Source: Betaproteobacteria bacterium RBG_16_58_11
GTDB lineage: Bacteria > Pseudomonadota > Gammaproteobacteria > Burkholderiales > Thiobacteraceae
Assembly: GCA_001770235.1 (NCBI GenBank)
Contig: MEQN01000016.1
Location: forward strand, 1 to 7,274
Direction: 5' to 3'
DNA length: 7,274 nt
Shown: positions 1 to 7,219 of the stretch, piece by piece
How the letters are laid out: every line of letters begins with the position of its first letter
Position numbering within the stretch: position 1 is the first letter of the stretch
Position numbers and translations under genes: made by a program
The notes under the pieces: generated by a model
What the model was told of the DNA's origin: nothing
The model's database searches: none
What the model saw: only the letters and a program-made list of their open reading frames with translations

Positions 1-335
1 GCAATGCTGGAAACCAACACCTGCTCCAACTTGATCTCCATGTATTTCATTTTGTCGCCACCAGCACGGCACAGCTCAATGGTAATTTCCTTGATGTGCT
101 TGCCGGTGCAGACGGCTTCGTACAGCTTGGGGCTGGCCTTGTCCAACAGATGCGTAATGTTGAAGGTGCCGTGGTTCACGCGCTCGGCAGTTGCGCCGCC
201 GGCGTTGCTGGCGGTGGCCGAGGCGGGCTGGTCCATGCTGTGGGAAAAGGACGTGATCTCTATCCAATCCTTGTGCTTGTCGTCGGAGCTTTCGCCCGGG
301 ATGCCGTCGATTTTCAAAAATGCGTCAAAAGCCAT
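1..335 (-). CDS. hcp: Hcp (TssD) tube protein of the type VI secretion system, 3' end cut by the window
   Basis: Hcp forms hexameric rings that stack into the inner tube of the T6SS. The tube is pushed out by sheath contraction and is itself secreted; it can also carry small effectors in its lumen. The window shows 111 codons plus two bases. Family members are usually about 160-170 residues, so roughly the last third lies beyond the edge. The N-terminus MAFDAFLKIDGIPGES, the WIEITSFSHSMDQP segment (residues 24-37) and ELCRAGGDKMKYMEIKLEQV (87-106) are typical Hcp beta-barrel sequence. Residues 38-50 are Ala/Ser/Gly-rich and match the variable loop of the family. The ATG at 333-335 is chosen because AAGGAG (342-347) sits 6 bases upstream and the protein starts with the expected family N-terminus. 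The gene follows tssC after 34 bases, the usual sheath-then-tube arrangement. The identity is secure; whether this is a structural or an evolved Hcp cannot be told without the C-terminus. Confidence 0.96.
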   Translation of the reverse strand, partial: MAFDAFLKIDGIPGESSDDKHKDWIEITSFSHSMDQPASATASNAGGATAERVNHGTFNITHLLDKASPKLYEAVCTGKHIKEITIELCRAGGDKMKYMEIKLEQVLVSSI

Positions 336-369
336 GTGTTTCTCCTTAGTCTTACGGGGTTAAAAAAAA
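336..369 (-). promoter_or_regulatory. tssC-hcp spacer with T8 tract, weak hairpin before it, and hcp ribosome binding site
   Basis: This is the longest gap in the window. On the transcribed strand a run of eight T residues (362-369) follows the tssC stop codon directly. A short stem can form just before it from the last tssC codons: GCCGA pairs with TCGGC around a 10-base loop, or GCCG with CGGC around CAGT. The stem ends about 7 bases before the T run, which is too far and too weak for a classic intrinsic terminator. It could be a partial attenuator or RNA-processing site that sets hcp levels apart from tssB/tssC, or it may be chance. The AAGGAG at 342-347 is a strong ribosome binding site for hcp. 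I see no convincing sigma-70 or sigma-54 promoter in the spacer. Confidence 0.4.
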
Positions 370-1851
370 TTAGCGCGCCGACTGCGGCAACTCGGCCACC
401 AGGCGCAGCGATATGGTTAATTCGTCCAACTGGAAATGCGGGCGCAGGAAGGCGGCGGCGCGATATACGCCTGGCTTGCCCGGCACTTCGACTACATCCA
501 CTTGGGCTTCGCGCAGCGGGTATTTGGACTTGGCTTCTTGCGAGGCCGAATCATCCAGCAGCACGTATTGCGCGAGCCAGGTGTTGAGGAAGTCCTGCAC
601 GTTTTGGCGCGAGGCGAAGCTTCCGATTTTGTCGCGCATGATCGCCTTGAGGTAGTGCGCGATGCGCGAGGCGGCGAAGATGTACGGCAACTGCGTCGAC
701 AAGCGCGCGTTGGCGTTGGCCGAATCGGTGTTGTAGCTCTTGGCTTTTTGCGAGGACTGGCCGCTGAAGAAGGCGGCGTAGTCGGTGTTTTTGCAATGCA
801 CCAAGGAGATGAAACCGAGGTCGGACAGGAGCTTTTCGTTGCGGTCGGTAATGGCGATTTCGGTCGGGCATTTGAGCGCGATTTCGCCATCGTCGGTTTT
901 GAAGGTGTGGGTGGGCAGGCCTTCCACCAAGCCGCCGCCCTCTACGCCGCGAATCGCGGCGAGCCAGCCGAAGTTGGCGAAGGCATCGGTCAGACGTGCG
1001 CCGAAAGCATAGGCTGCATTGGCCCACAAATATTTTGAGTGATCGGTGCCATCCACATCTTCTTCGAAATTGAATGCTTCCACTGGCACGGTGTCGCGCC
1101 CATAGGGCAGGCGGCCCAGCACATGCGGCAACATCAGACCGACGTAACGCGAGTCTTCGGATTCGCGGAACGACTTCCACTTGGCGTATTCGACCGTGTC
1201 GAAAATCTTCGCCAGATCGCGCGGCTTGCCTAGATCGGTGAATGTCTCCAGGCCGAACAACTGCGCCGATGCCGCCGAAATCAAGGGTGCGTGCGAGGCG
1301 GCCGCTACATGCGATAGCTCTTCCAGCAGGTAGAAATCTTCGGGGTGGCGCGAGAATTCGAAGTCGCCGATCAAGGCAGCATAAGGCGCGCCGCCGAATG
1401 TACCGTACTCTTCTTCGTAGATCTTTTTGAACAAGGCGCTCTGGTCGAATTCGGGCGAGGTTTTGAAGTCCTTGACCAAATCTTTCTTGGAAGTGTTGAG
1501 CACCTTGATCTTGAGCATGGTGCTGGTTTCGGATTGCTGCGTCAGGTATTTCAAACCGCGCCAGGAAGCCTCCAAGCGCTGGAATTCGGCGTGGTGCATG
1601 ACGGCGTTGAGCTGCTCCGAGATCAGGTGATCGATCTCGGCCACGCGCGCGTCGAGGCTGGCGACCAAATCCTTGGATACGGTTACGGTGCCGGCCAGGA
1701 CTTGATCCACCAATTCGGTAATCAAATCGCGTGCATGGGTTTTTTCTTGCTCGTTGGTGGCGACGCGGCTTTCCTCGACGATGGAGTCGAGCAAGCCGGC
1801 CACCGCCGGCGGCATATGAGATTGGGTTTGAGTTTGCGCTTGGATGTTCAT
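370..1851 (-). CDS. tssC: TssC, large subunit of the T6SS contractile sheath
   Basis: TssC (VipB/ImpD/EvpB family) pairs with TssB to build the helical cytoplasmic sheath around the Hcp tube; contraction drives the tube and spike into the target cell. At 493 residues it has the usual full length. Family signatures are visible: EFQRLEASWRGLKYL (residues 89-103), FGGAPYAALIGDFEF (152-166), SRYVGLMLPHVLGRLPYG (234-251), ASRIAHYLKAIMRDKIGSF (394-412) and the C-terminal block RPHFQLDELTISLRLVAELP (470-489). The first dozen residues hold a Gln/Thr repeat (QAQTQTQTQ-like), an unconserved leader before the N-terminal helix. The ATG at 1849-1851 is favoured by AAGGGG (1857-1862), 5 bases upstream; Met13 (codon at 1813-1815) is a weaker alternative that would remove only the Gln-rich leader. 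The gene starts 9 bases after tssB, which implies coupled 1:1 production of the two sheath subunits. There is no frameshift and no missing block. Confidence 0.98.
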   Translation of the reverse strand: MNIQAQTQTQSHMPPAVAGLLDSIVEESRVATNEQEKTHARDLITELVDQVLAGTVTVSKDLVASLDARVAEIDHLISEQLNAVMHHAEFQRLEASWRGLKYLTQQSETSTMLKIKVLNTSKKDLVKDFKTSPEFDQSALFKKIYEEEYGTFGGAPYAALIGDFEFSRHPEDFYLLEELSHVAAASHAPLISAASAQLFGLETFTDLGKPRDLAKIFDTVEYAKWKSFRESEDSRYVGLMLPHVLGRLPYGRDTVPVEAFNFEEDVDGTDHSKYLWANAAYAFGARLTDAFANFGWLAAIRGVEGGGLVEGLPTHTFKTDDGEIALKCPTEIAITDRNEKLLSDLGFISLVHCKNTDYAAFFSGQSSQKAKSYNTDSANANARLSTQLPYIFAASRIAHYLKAIMRDKIGSFASRQNVQDFLNTWLAQYVLLDDSASQEAKSKYPLREAQVDVVEVPGKPGVYRAAAFLRPHFQLDELTISLRLVAELPQSAR

Positions 1852-1856
1852 GGTGG

Positions 1857-1862
1857 CCCCTT
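1857..1862 (-). promoter_or_regulatory. tssC ribosome binding site overlapping the tssB stop codon
   Basis: The sequence TAAGGGG carries both the tssB stop (TAA, 1861-1863) and a Shine-Dalgarno-like AAGGGG, followed by CCACC and the tssC ATG. Such an overlap lets ribosomes ending on tssB restart on tssC, fitting the equal need for the two sheath proteins. Confidence 0.6.
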
Positions 1863-2361
1863 ATTTGGCTTGGTTTTGCGCCGCGATCTCGCGCAATTTT
1901 TCGGTGTCGCGCAGCACGTCGTCGAGGATTTCCTCGAGCTTTTCGTTGCCCATCACCTTGTTGCGCAGATCGGAGAGCTTGGCGCGCATTTCAAGCAATT
2001 GCTTGAGCGGCGCGACCCGGTTCACGATTGCGGTTGGCTCGAAGTCTTCGAGCTTCTCGAAATCAAGATCGACCGACAGTTGCGTGCCGTCGTTCGTGAG
2101 TTTGTTGTCCACGCGCAATGCCAGGCGCGGCGCGGCGCCTTTGAGCACGTCATCGAAATTGTCGCGGTCGATCTGAACGAACTTGCGCTCTTTCAGCTTC
2201 GGCAGCGGCTCTTTTGGCTGGCCGCTGAGATCGGCGAGCACGCCCAGCACGAATGGCAGCTCCTTGGTCTCGATGGCGTCCCCAACTTCGACGTCATAAG
2301 TGATTTGAACCCGCGGCGGGCGCACCCGGGATAATTTTTTCTGCGTACTTTCCTTAGCCAT
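1861..2361 (-). CDS. tssB: TssB, small subunit of the T6SS contractile sheath
   Basis: TssB (VipA/ImpC-partner/EvpA family) forms heterodimers with TssC that polymerise into the T6SS sheath. At 166 residues it matches the usual family length. Recognisable blocks are RPPRVQITYDVEVGDAIETK (residues 14-33) followed by ELPFVLGVLADLSG (34-47), the FVQIDRDNFDDVL stretch (61-73), VDNKL (84-88), and LEDFEPTAIVNRVAPLKQLL (104-123). A charged, helical C-terminus (about 125-166) is rich in Leu, Glu and Lys and is likely the segment that packs with TssC. The ATG at 2359-2361 is supported by an excellent Shine-Dalgarno sequence, GGGAGGT, 4-5 bases upstream (2366-2372). The gene lies 14 bases after tagF and 9 before tssC. 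Neighbours, length and motifs all agree. Confidence 0.98.
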   Translation of the reverse strand: MAKESTQKKLSRVRPPRVQITYDVEVGDAIETKELPFVLGVLADLSGQPKEPLPKLKERKFVQIDRDNFDDVLKGAAPRLALRVDNKLTNDGTQLSVDLDFEKLEDFEPTAIVNRVAPLKQLLEMRAKLSDLRNKVMGNEKLEEILDDVLRDTEKLREIAAQNQAK

Positions 2362-2375
2362 AACGACCTCCCTAT

Positions 2376-3395
2376 CTACTGACGCGACACAGCCAATCGC
2401 CCGCCGACATGGGTGGCGAATTTCAGCAATTCGGCAACCGATGCGGCGGGATTAGCCAACAACCGAGACAGCGCGTAGGCCGTTTCGGAATAAAAACGAT
2501 GCGAGCGCCAAACCTCTTGCTCTGTAGCGAGGTTAAGCGCGTCATCATCGGAAAACACATTGCCCAGCAGCAGCGGCATCATCTTCTCGGCGACGCTGTC
2601 CAGGCACACATACAGGCGCGAGCCGCTGGTGAGAAAAATGCCCGCGATCCTTCCCGGCCCGCCGGACAAACGCTCGATCAAGTCCAGCCAGGCGGCGGCG
2701 GCAAGCGCCGACTGCCCCGGCTCGCCCGGCAGGTGAATCACGATCGGCTGATTGTCATCAGACGGAAAGCGCCGCAGGAAGTCCGCATGAAACGCGATGT
2801 TCAAGCACGCCTGGCTCAATGATTCATTGGAAAAGAACGATGCCGATCCGCGTTCCAGCGCGGTCGCCGGCGTCATGTCGGCAAATCGATTGAGCACCGC
2901 GCGCGCCAGATTGAAATCGATCGCGTGAACGTTGAAGTCGGCGGAATAACCCTGCAAATATTGCTGGCACGACAAGGCCTCGACCGAATTGTCGAGCGCG
3001 TTGTCGATCTGCGTGACCAAATCGTCGTGGAACACTTCATACGCAATCGGGATCATGGGCGCGTTGGCTTCGATCTCTTCCGCGCCGCGCAGCACCCCGC
3101 CCACCAGGGGAAAGCGCCGGCCCGCTTGGTCGCGGCTGGCGCGCCAGGCGCCAATCATCCAATTGCGCACGGTGCGATCGCGGCAGGCATACACCACCGC
3201 CGGCATGTTGTCGTAGCGCTGCTCCCAATCCGAGCTGTCCGCCAAGGCCACCAGTCCGGCCGCCAAGCGTTCATCCAGCTCATTCACCGTCGGGTGGGTG
3301 GCGTTTACCCGCACGAAATCCGCGCGATGCGGCAGCTTGCCGAATACCGCGTAATCGCTGACTTGTTCCGGTGGTCGAAGAAATGGCATGCCCAT
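2376..3395 (-). CDS. tagF: TagF, T6SS-associated post-translational regulator (DUF2094 family)
   Basis: TagF proteins act in the cytoplasm. In Pseudomonas, Serratia and Agrobacterium they hold the T6SS off after translation, through contact with Fha or other core parts; the role here is inferred from the family. The N-terminal half shows the family signature FGKLPHRADFVR (residues 18-29) and GAWRASRDQAGRRFPLVGG (82-100), matching the usual GKLP..GDF and S.D..GR.FPL pattern. The common Gly of GDF is Ala in this protein (Ala25), possibly a subfamily trait. At 339 residues it is longer than a minimal DUF2094 protein. The part after about residue 190 continues without PP2C-type phosphatase motifs, so it is not a TagF-PppA fusion. 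No signal peptide or membrane segment is seen. The ATG at 3393-3395 follows AAGGAG (3403-3408) by 7 bases; Met3 is an unlikely alternative. It lies between tssM and tssB, a common place for tagF. Confidence 0.93.
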   Translation of the reverse strand: MGMPFLRPPEQVSDYAVFGKLPHRADFVRVNATHPTVNELDERLAAGLVALADSSDWEQRYDNMPAVVYACRDRTVRNWMIGAWRASRDQAGRRFPLVGGVLRGAEEIEANAPMIPIAYEVFHDDLVTQIDNALDNSVEALSCQQYLQGYSADFNVHAIDFNLARAVLNRFADMTPATALERGSASFFSNESLSQACLNIAFHADFLRRFPSDDNQPIVIHLPGEPGQSALAAAAWLDLIERLSGGPGRIAGIFLTSGSRLYVCLDSVAEKMMPLLLGNVFSDDDALNLATEQEVWRSHRFYSETAYALSRLLANPAASVAELLKFATHVGGRLAVSRQ

Positions 3396-3402
3396 GCGTC
3401 AG

Positions 3403-3408
3403 CTCCTT
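3403..3408 (-). promoter_or_regulatory. tagF ribosome binding site overlapping the tssM stop codon
   Basis: The tssM stop TAA (3407-3409) is part of TAAGGAG, so the strong Shine-Dalgarno sequence of tagF shares bases with the stop. This fixes the tagF start at 3395 and suggests that tagF translation is tied to completion of tssM. Confidence 0.65.
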
Positions 3409-6400
3409 AGTTTGCGATTTTTTCCGGCAGCCCAACCCGGCGCAGGCCTGAAAGCGCGATCGGATTCGCGCCCGAGACCATGCGGAAATTGAAGCGGATG
3501 GGGATTACCTCGTCCCGTGCGCGCGCCTCGGCGGATTTCACCCGCCACTCCAAGCGCACGTCATGCGCGTAGGGGTTGTCGGCATAGGCCTGCGCCAGCA
3601 ACCGCATCAAGCCCAAGCGCCCAGGGTGGCTCGCGATCGGGGTGGCGACACCGGCGAAGGATACGATATTCAACCGCGCGCCTTGGGCGTTCGGCTGGTT
3701 GGCAGCACTCGGCCAGGAGAATGTGGTCCAGGCTTGCGGGCCGTTGCGGTAACGCAGTTGCTGGCCGTCGATCTCGATGGTGATCTCGGATAGACCGGGT
3801 GTCGGCACCGGCTGCAACTCGAATTTCGAGCCCTCGCCCTCTTGCAACACCGCGTTCGCCACGCTGGTCAAGCGCGATATGCCGGCGAGAAAACCGGGGT
3901 TGAAATCCACCCCCATATTGGCCCACGTGCGCGCCACATAGGTGTCGCCGCGGCGCACCACCAACGCCCCCAAGATGCGATCGATGAATTTCGGCAATGT
4001 GCCCTCGCCCGGCCGGAGGAATTTGGCGATGTCGGCCATTTGCGCCTCATTGCTCGAATCGGCGAAGGGATATTTGCCCGACAGCGACACCCATTGCCCC
4101 CACACCTGCTCGCCCCACAGGCGATTGATATCGGCCTCGGCGGGCGGAATCAGCGCGGCGTAGGTTGCCATCAAGGGGCGCACCAGCAACGGGCGCAGCG
4201 CGTCTTTGGCGTCCTGGTCGGCGCCGCCCAACAGCGGCCCGTCCACGAATTGCAGCGCCTCGGCCAATTCGGATGCGGATCCGGCCAGCGTAACCTGCAT
4301 GAATTGGCGGGAAGCCGCGCCCGGCTCGCTCGCTGCGGCAATGCCGGCAACCCGCCCTTTCAGCTTGAGCAGTGCATCGAGATAGCCATTGAGCGCCGCG
4401 CGCCCCCCGGCGTCGGCTGCGGCCAATTGCGCCAGCACCAGGAATTTGCCGCCGACCTCGCCCACAGCTTGCTGCGGATTCGAGTTGGCTTGCGGGCCGG
4501 CAGACAGCACCCGGTCGAGCACCGAGCTCCTCGTGTGCTCCAGCGTCTTCTGCAATTCGGAAGGGTTGTCCCAGGCGGTTTCATACGCCGCGCGCGCGAT
4601 GATTTTTTTAATCGGCGATTGCTGCGCGTCGCCCAACTTGCCCAGGCGCACGCTCGCCGTTTCCAGATTCGGGAAATCGCTGACTGCGAGGCCTTGCAGG
4701 AATTTGCGCCATTCGCGCACGTAGTCAGCCCTGTACATCGATTCCAGCTCCAGACGATTGCGCTCAACATCCCCATCGCGCCCCAGATTATCGGCAAGCG
4801 AGGTCGCCAGCACCCAGTCGTCGCCCTTGATCTCGCCTTTGCTCGCTTCGAGAATGGCCTTGCGGAAGTACTTGTCCCACGCCTCGCGCGTGTAGGCGCC
4901 GGGCACGGCGTAGCTGCCCGCCACCGTATCCGCATCGCGATTTTCCAGGATGCGGCCCACGGTCAGCGCGGCATATTGCGTGTTGCCACGCGCTTTCAAT
5001 TCATTGTAGATGCGCTCCTTGGCGGACAAACGGCGCATCGCACCGCGCAGAATCTCGCGGCTGTTCGCCACCGTTGCATCGCGATTCTCGATCAGCGGCA
5101 AATCAGTTTCTTTTAGCTGTGACAAATAAAACGCCACGATGCGCTCGGCCTGCTTATTGATATCGGCCATGCCGCGCTCGCCCTTGTTCGCTTGCAGCCA
5201 AGGGCGCCAGTAGCGCGGCAACTGATCCGACAAGTGCGCGATCTCCATGCGCGGCCGCATTTTCAGCATCAGGTAGGTTTTGAGCGCGTTGTAATACTCT
5301 TCCAGCTTGGCTTGCCCTTCTTGTGGATTGGGTTGTGCGTCCTGCGGATCCGCGGCCTGCTGCCCAGCGGCTTGCGGGGCGGCGCTGGGGTTTATGCGAT
5401 TTTCCCTTGCTTGCAGGCGCTGCAACGCGTCGCGCGCGCTGGCCGGCCGCGAAGGCGCGGTATTGCCCTGCGCCAGCCATTTCAAGGACGCCTTGCCGAT
5501 TTGCGCGGCGGTTTGCGTCAGCCCCTGCTTCGCTGGCGCCGCATGCAGATCGAGGCTCGGATTGAGTTCCGCCAGCTTGGTTTCAAGATTGCCTTTGACC
5601 GGCGCCAACATCACGCGGCGCACGCCCTCGAAATATTCCGCGCGCAGTGCACTTTCGACCTTCTCGCCCCGATACAAGCCGAAGCCGATCTCCCACGGCC
5701 GCCCTTCGGTGCGATATTTATAGAGCTGCTCCAGGCGTAGTTGCAGCGTGTGCAGGCCATTCAATTTCTCCAGCAAATCGTTGCTGGCCAACTGCTTGCG
5801 CGAATCGGCCAACTCCGCTTGCGCGGTGGCGATCAGCTTCTGGTTGCCGACGAAGGACCAGGTCCATCCCGCCGCCAACAAGGCCAAGCCAACCAATCCT
5901 GCCGCGATGCCGGCGACGCGCGCGCGGCTGGCCGTCGGGCGCGTTTGACGCCCGACCAAATGCTGATCCGGGAACAACACTTCGCGGAAGGTATCGCGCA
6001 AAAAGTAACCTTGGCTTTGCGGGGCGACACTGAGCTCGAAACCTCGCTTGGACAGGTCGAATAAACTGGAGACGCGATTGCCGGCATTGATCTGCGGGCT
6101 GCCTTCTTGCAGCGCGCTGGTGAAGTAAAAACCGCGCAGCAGCGGCTTGGTGTGATAAGGGTCATCCTCAAACAGCAATTGCACGAAATTGCACACCGAT
6201 TCGCGCATGGCGTTGAATTCGATCGGGAACGCGAACAGCGCGGGGCGCTTCACGTTGCCGCGATTATTCGCCAGCTTATCGGTGCCCATTTGCGCCAGAC
6301 CGCGCATCAACATGTCGAAATGCTGCCCCACCACGCGCGGAGCGTCGAAGTCGGCGCCCTGTTCGTGCGATAGGGTCGAGCCCCAGACGCGGGAACGCTC

Positions 6401-7219
6401 TTCTTCCGTGAAATCCTCGAAGAACTGGGTAAAGCCGCCAAGCAAATCGATCTTGGTGAAGAACAAATACACCGGGACTTTGACGCCGAACACGTCGTCG
6501 ATCTCGTTGATGCGCTGGCGCACTTGGCGCGCATAAACTGCAAACGTTTCGGCGTGGTTCTGCACCAGCTCGGGGAAGGACATCGTGAGGATAATGCCGT
6601 TGACCGGCGTGCGCGGGCGATAGTGCTTGAGCAGCTTCAGAAACTCGATCCACTCGGCGCGCTCCTCGTTCTGCGTCGAATAGCGCCCGGCCGTGTCGAG
6701 CAATACGCTTTCCGAGGTGAAGAACCAGTCGCAGTTGCGCGTGCCGCCCACGCCTTGCACCGCCGTTTTACCCTTGTCCGCAAAGGGGAAGGTCAGGCCG
6801 GAATATTGAATCGCGCTGCTTTTGCCCGCCGCCGTATGACCGATAATCATGTACCACGGCAATTCATATAACGCGGCTTTGCCGCGGGTCTTGCCCAGAT
6901 TGGATTTTTTCAGCGTCTCGATTGATTCCAGCAAGCGCGTGCGGATATGGGACACTTCGGTGCGTTTCCCTGGGCTTGCCCCCATGACCGCATCGTCGGC
7001 CTGCTTGCGCAGCATGCGCTCCAGCAGCGAGCCGGCGCGCTCGGCCAGCAGCTTGCCGATCATGAGCGTGGCGACCCACACCCCCATCAGGATAAAAATG
7101 GCGACCAGACGCGCCACGCTGGTCTCCAGCCCCATAAAGGGGCCGACCAGCCAGATCAGCACGATCATCAATATGAAGCCGATGGTGGTAAGCACTTTGC
7201 CGTTGCGTAAATACTTCAT
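3407..7219 (-). CDS. tssM: TssM (IcmF family), inner-membrane NTPase-fold subunit of the T6SS membrane complex
   Basis: TssM joins TssL and the lipoprotein TssJ in the channel that anchors the T6SS to the envelope. At 1270 residues it is full length. Two N-terminal membrane helices (about 12-30 and 36-56) precede a cytoplasmic NTPase-like domain, then a third helix (about 435-456), and the rest is predicted periplasmic. The cytoplasmic part has an intact Walker A, GHTAAGKS (127-134, bases 6818-6841), a Walker B/G3-like LLDTAG (173-178) and a TKID motif (255-258), so nucleotide binding is plausible, unlike TssM proteins that lack Walker A. Periplasmic IcmF-related sequence includes GKYPFADSS (1048-1056), and the C-terminal beta domain that meets TssJ includes EITIEIDGQQLRYRNGPQAW (1145-1164). 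A Q/A/P-rich linker lies near 611-637. The ATG at 7217-7219 keeps the first helix whole; it has only a weak ribosome binding site and abuts the preceding gene's likely stop (TAG-ATG), so translation is probably coupled. Confidence 0.97.
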   Translation of the reverse strand: MKYLRNGKVLTTIGFILMIVLIWLVGPFMGLETSVARLVAIFILMGVWVATLMIGKLLAERAGSLLERMLRKQADDAVMGASPGKRTEVSHIRTRLLESIETLKKSNLGKTRGKAALYELPWYMIIGHTAAGKSSAIQYSGLTFPFADKGKTAVQGVGGTRNCDWFFTSESVLLDTAGRYSTQNEERAEWIEFLKLLKHYRPRTPVNGIILTMSFPELVQNHAETFAVYARQVRQRINEIDDVFGVKVPVYLFFTKIDLLGGFTQFFEDFTEEERSRVWGSTLSHEQGADFDAPRVVGQHFDMLMRGLAQMGTDKLANNRGNVKRPALFAFPIEFNAMRESVCNFVQLLFEDDPYHTKPLLRGFYFTSALQEGSPQINAGNRVSSLFDLSKRGFELSVAPQSQGYFLRDTFREVLFPDQHLVGRQTRPTASRARVAGIAAGLVGLALLAAGWTWSFVGNQKLIATAQAELADSRKQLASNDLLEKLNGLHTLQLRLEQLYKYRTEGRPWEIGFGLYRGEKVESALRAEYFEGVRRVMLAPVKGNLETKLAELNPSLDLHAAPAKQGLTQTAAQIGKASLKWLAQGNTAPSRPASARDALQRLQARENRINPSAAPQAAGQQAADPQDAQPNPQEGQAKLEEYYNALKTYLMLKMRPRMEIAHLSDQLPRYWRPWLQANKGERGMADINKQAERIVAFYLSQLKETDLPLIENRDATVANSREILRGAMRRLSAKERIYNELKARGNTQYAALTVGRILENRDADTVAGSYAVPGAYTREAWDKYFRKAILEASKGEIKGDDWVLATSLADNLGRDGDVERNRLELESMYRADYVREWRKFLQGLAVSDFPNLETASVRLGKLGDAQQSPIKKIIARAAYETAWDNPSELQKTLEHTRSSVLDRVLSAGPQANSNPQQAVGEVGGKFLVLAQLAAADAGGRAALNGYLDALLKLKGRVAGIAAASEPGAASRQFMQVTLAGSASELAEALQFVDGPLLGGADQDAKDALRPLLVRPLMATYAALIPPAEADINRLWGEQVWGQWVSLSGKYPFADSSNEAQMADIAKFLRPGEGTLPKFIDRILGALVVRRGDTYVARTWANMGVDFNPGFLAGISRLTSVANAVLQEGEGSKFELQPVPTPGLSEITIEIDGQQLRYRNGPQAWTTFSWPSAANQPNAQGARLNIVSFAGVATPIASHPGRLGLMRLLAQAYADNPYAHDVRLEWRVKSAEARARDEVIPIRFNFRMVSGANPIALSGLRRVGLPEKIAN

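Noticed and set aside
362..400. A true intrinsic terminator ending the operon before hcp
   Set aside because: The stem is only 4-5 base pairs and is separated from the T run by about 7 bases; hcp follows at once with a good ribosome binding site, so full termination is unlikely. It is kept only as a possible attenuator.
96..1038. Two plus-strand open frames (96-587 and 436-1038)
   Set aside because: They run antisense to hcp and tssC, ignore the real gene boundaries, and have no convincing ribosome binding site or domain.
1345..2334. A 329-codon open frame on the plus strand
   Set aside because: It is antisense to both tssC and tssB, crosses the boundary between them, and its protein has no recognisable family features.
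4360..4935. A 191-codon minus-strand frame overlapping tssM in another frame
   Set aside because: It is an out-of-frame reading of tssM, very rich in Arg, Ala, Ser and Trp, without a supported start.
3842..5116. A 424-codon open frame on the plus strand
   Set aside because: It lies wholly antisense to tssM, whose product is clearly recognised. Its translation is rich in Arg, His, Gln and Gly with no domain pattern, as expected for the shadow of a GC-rich gene.
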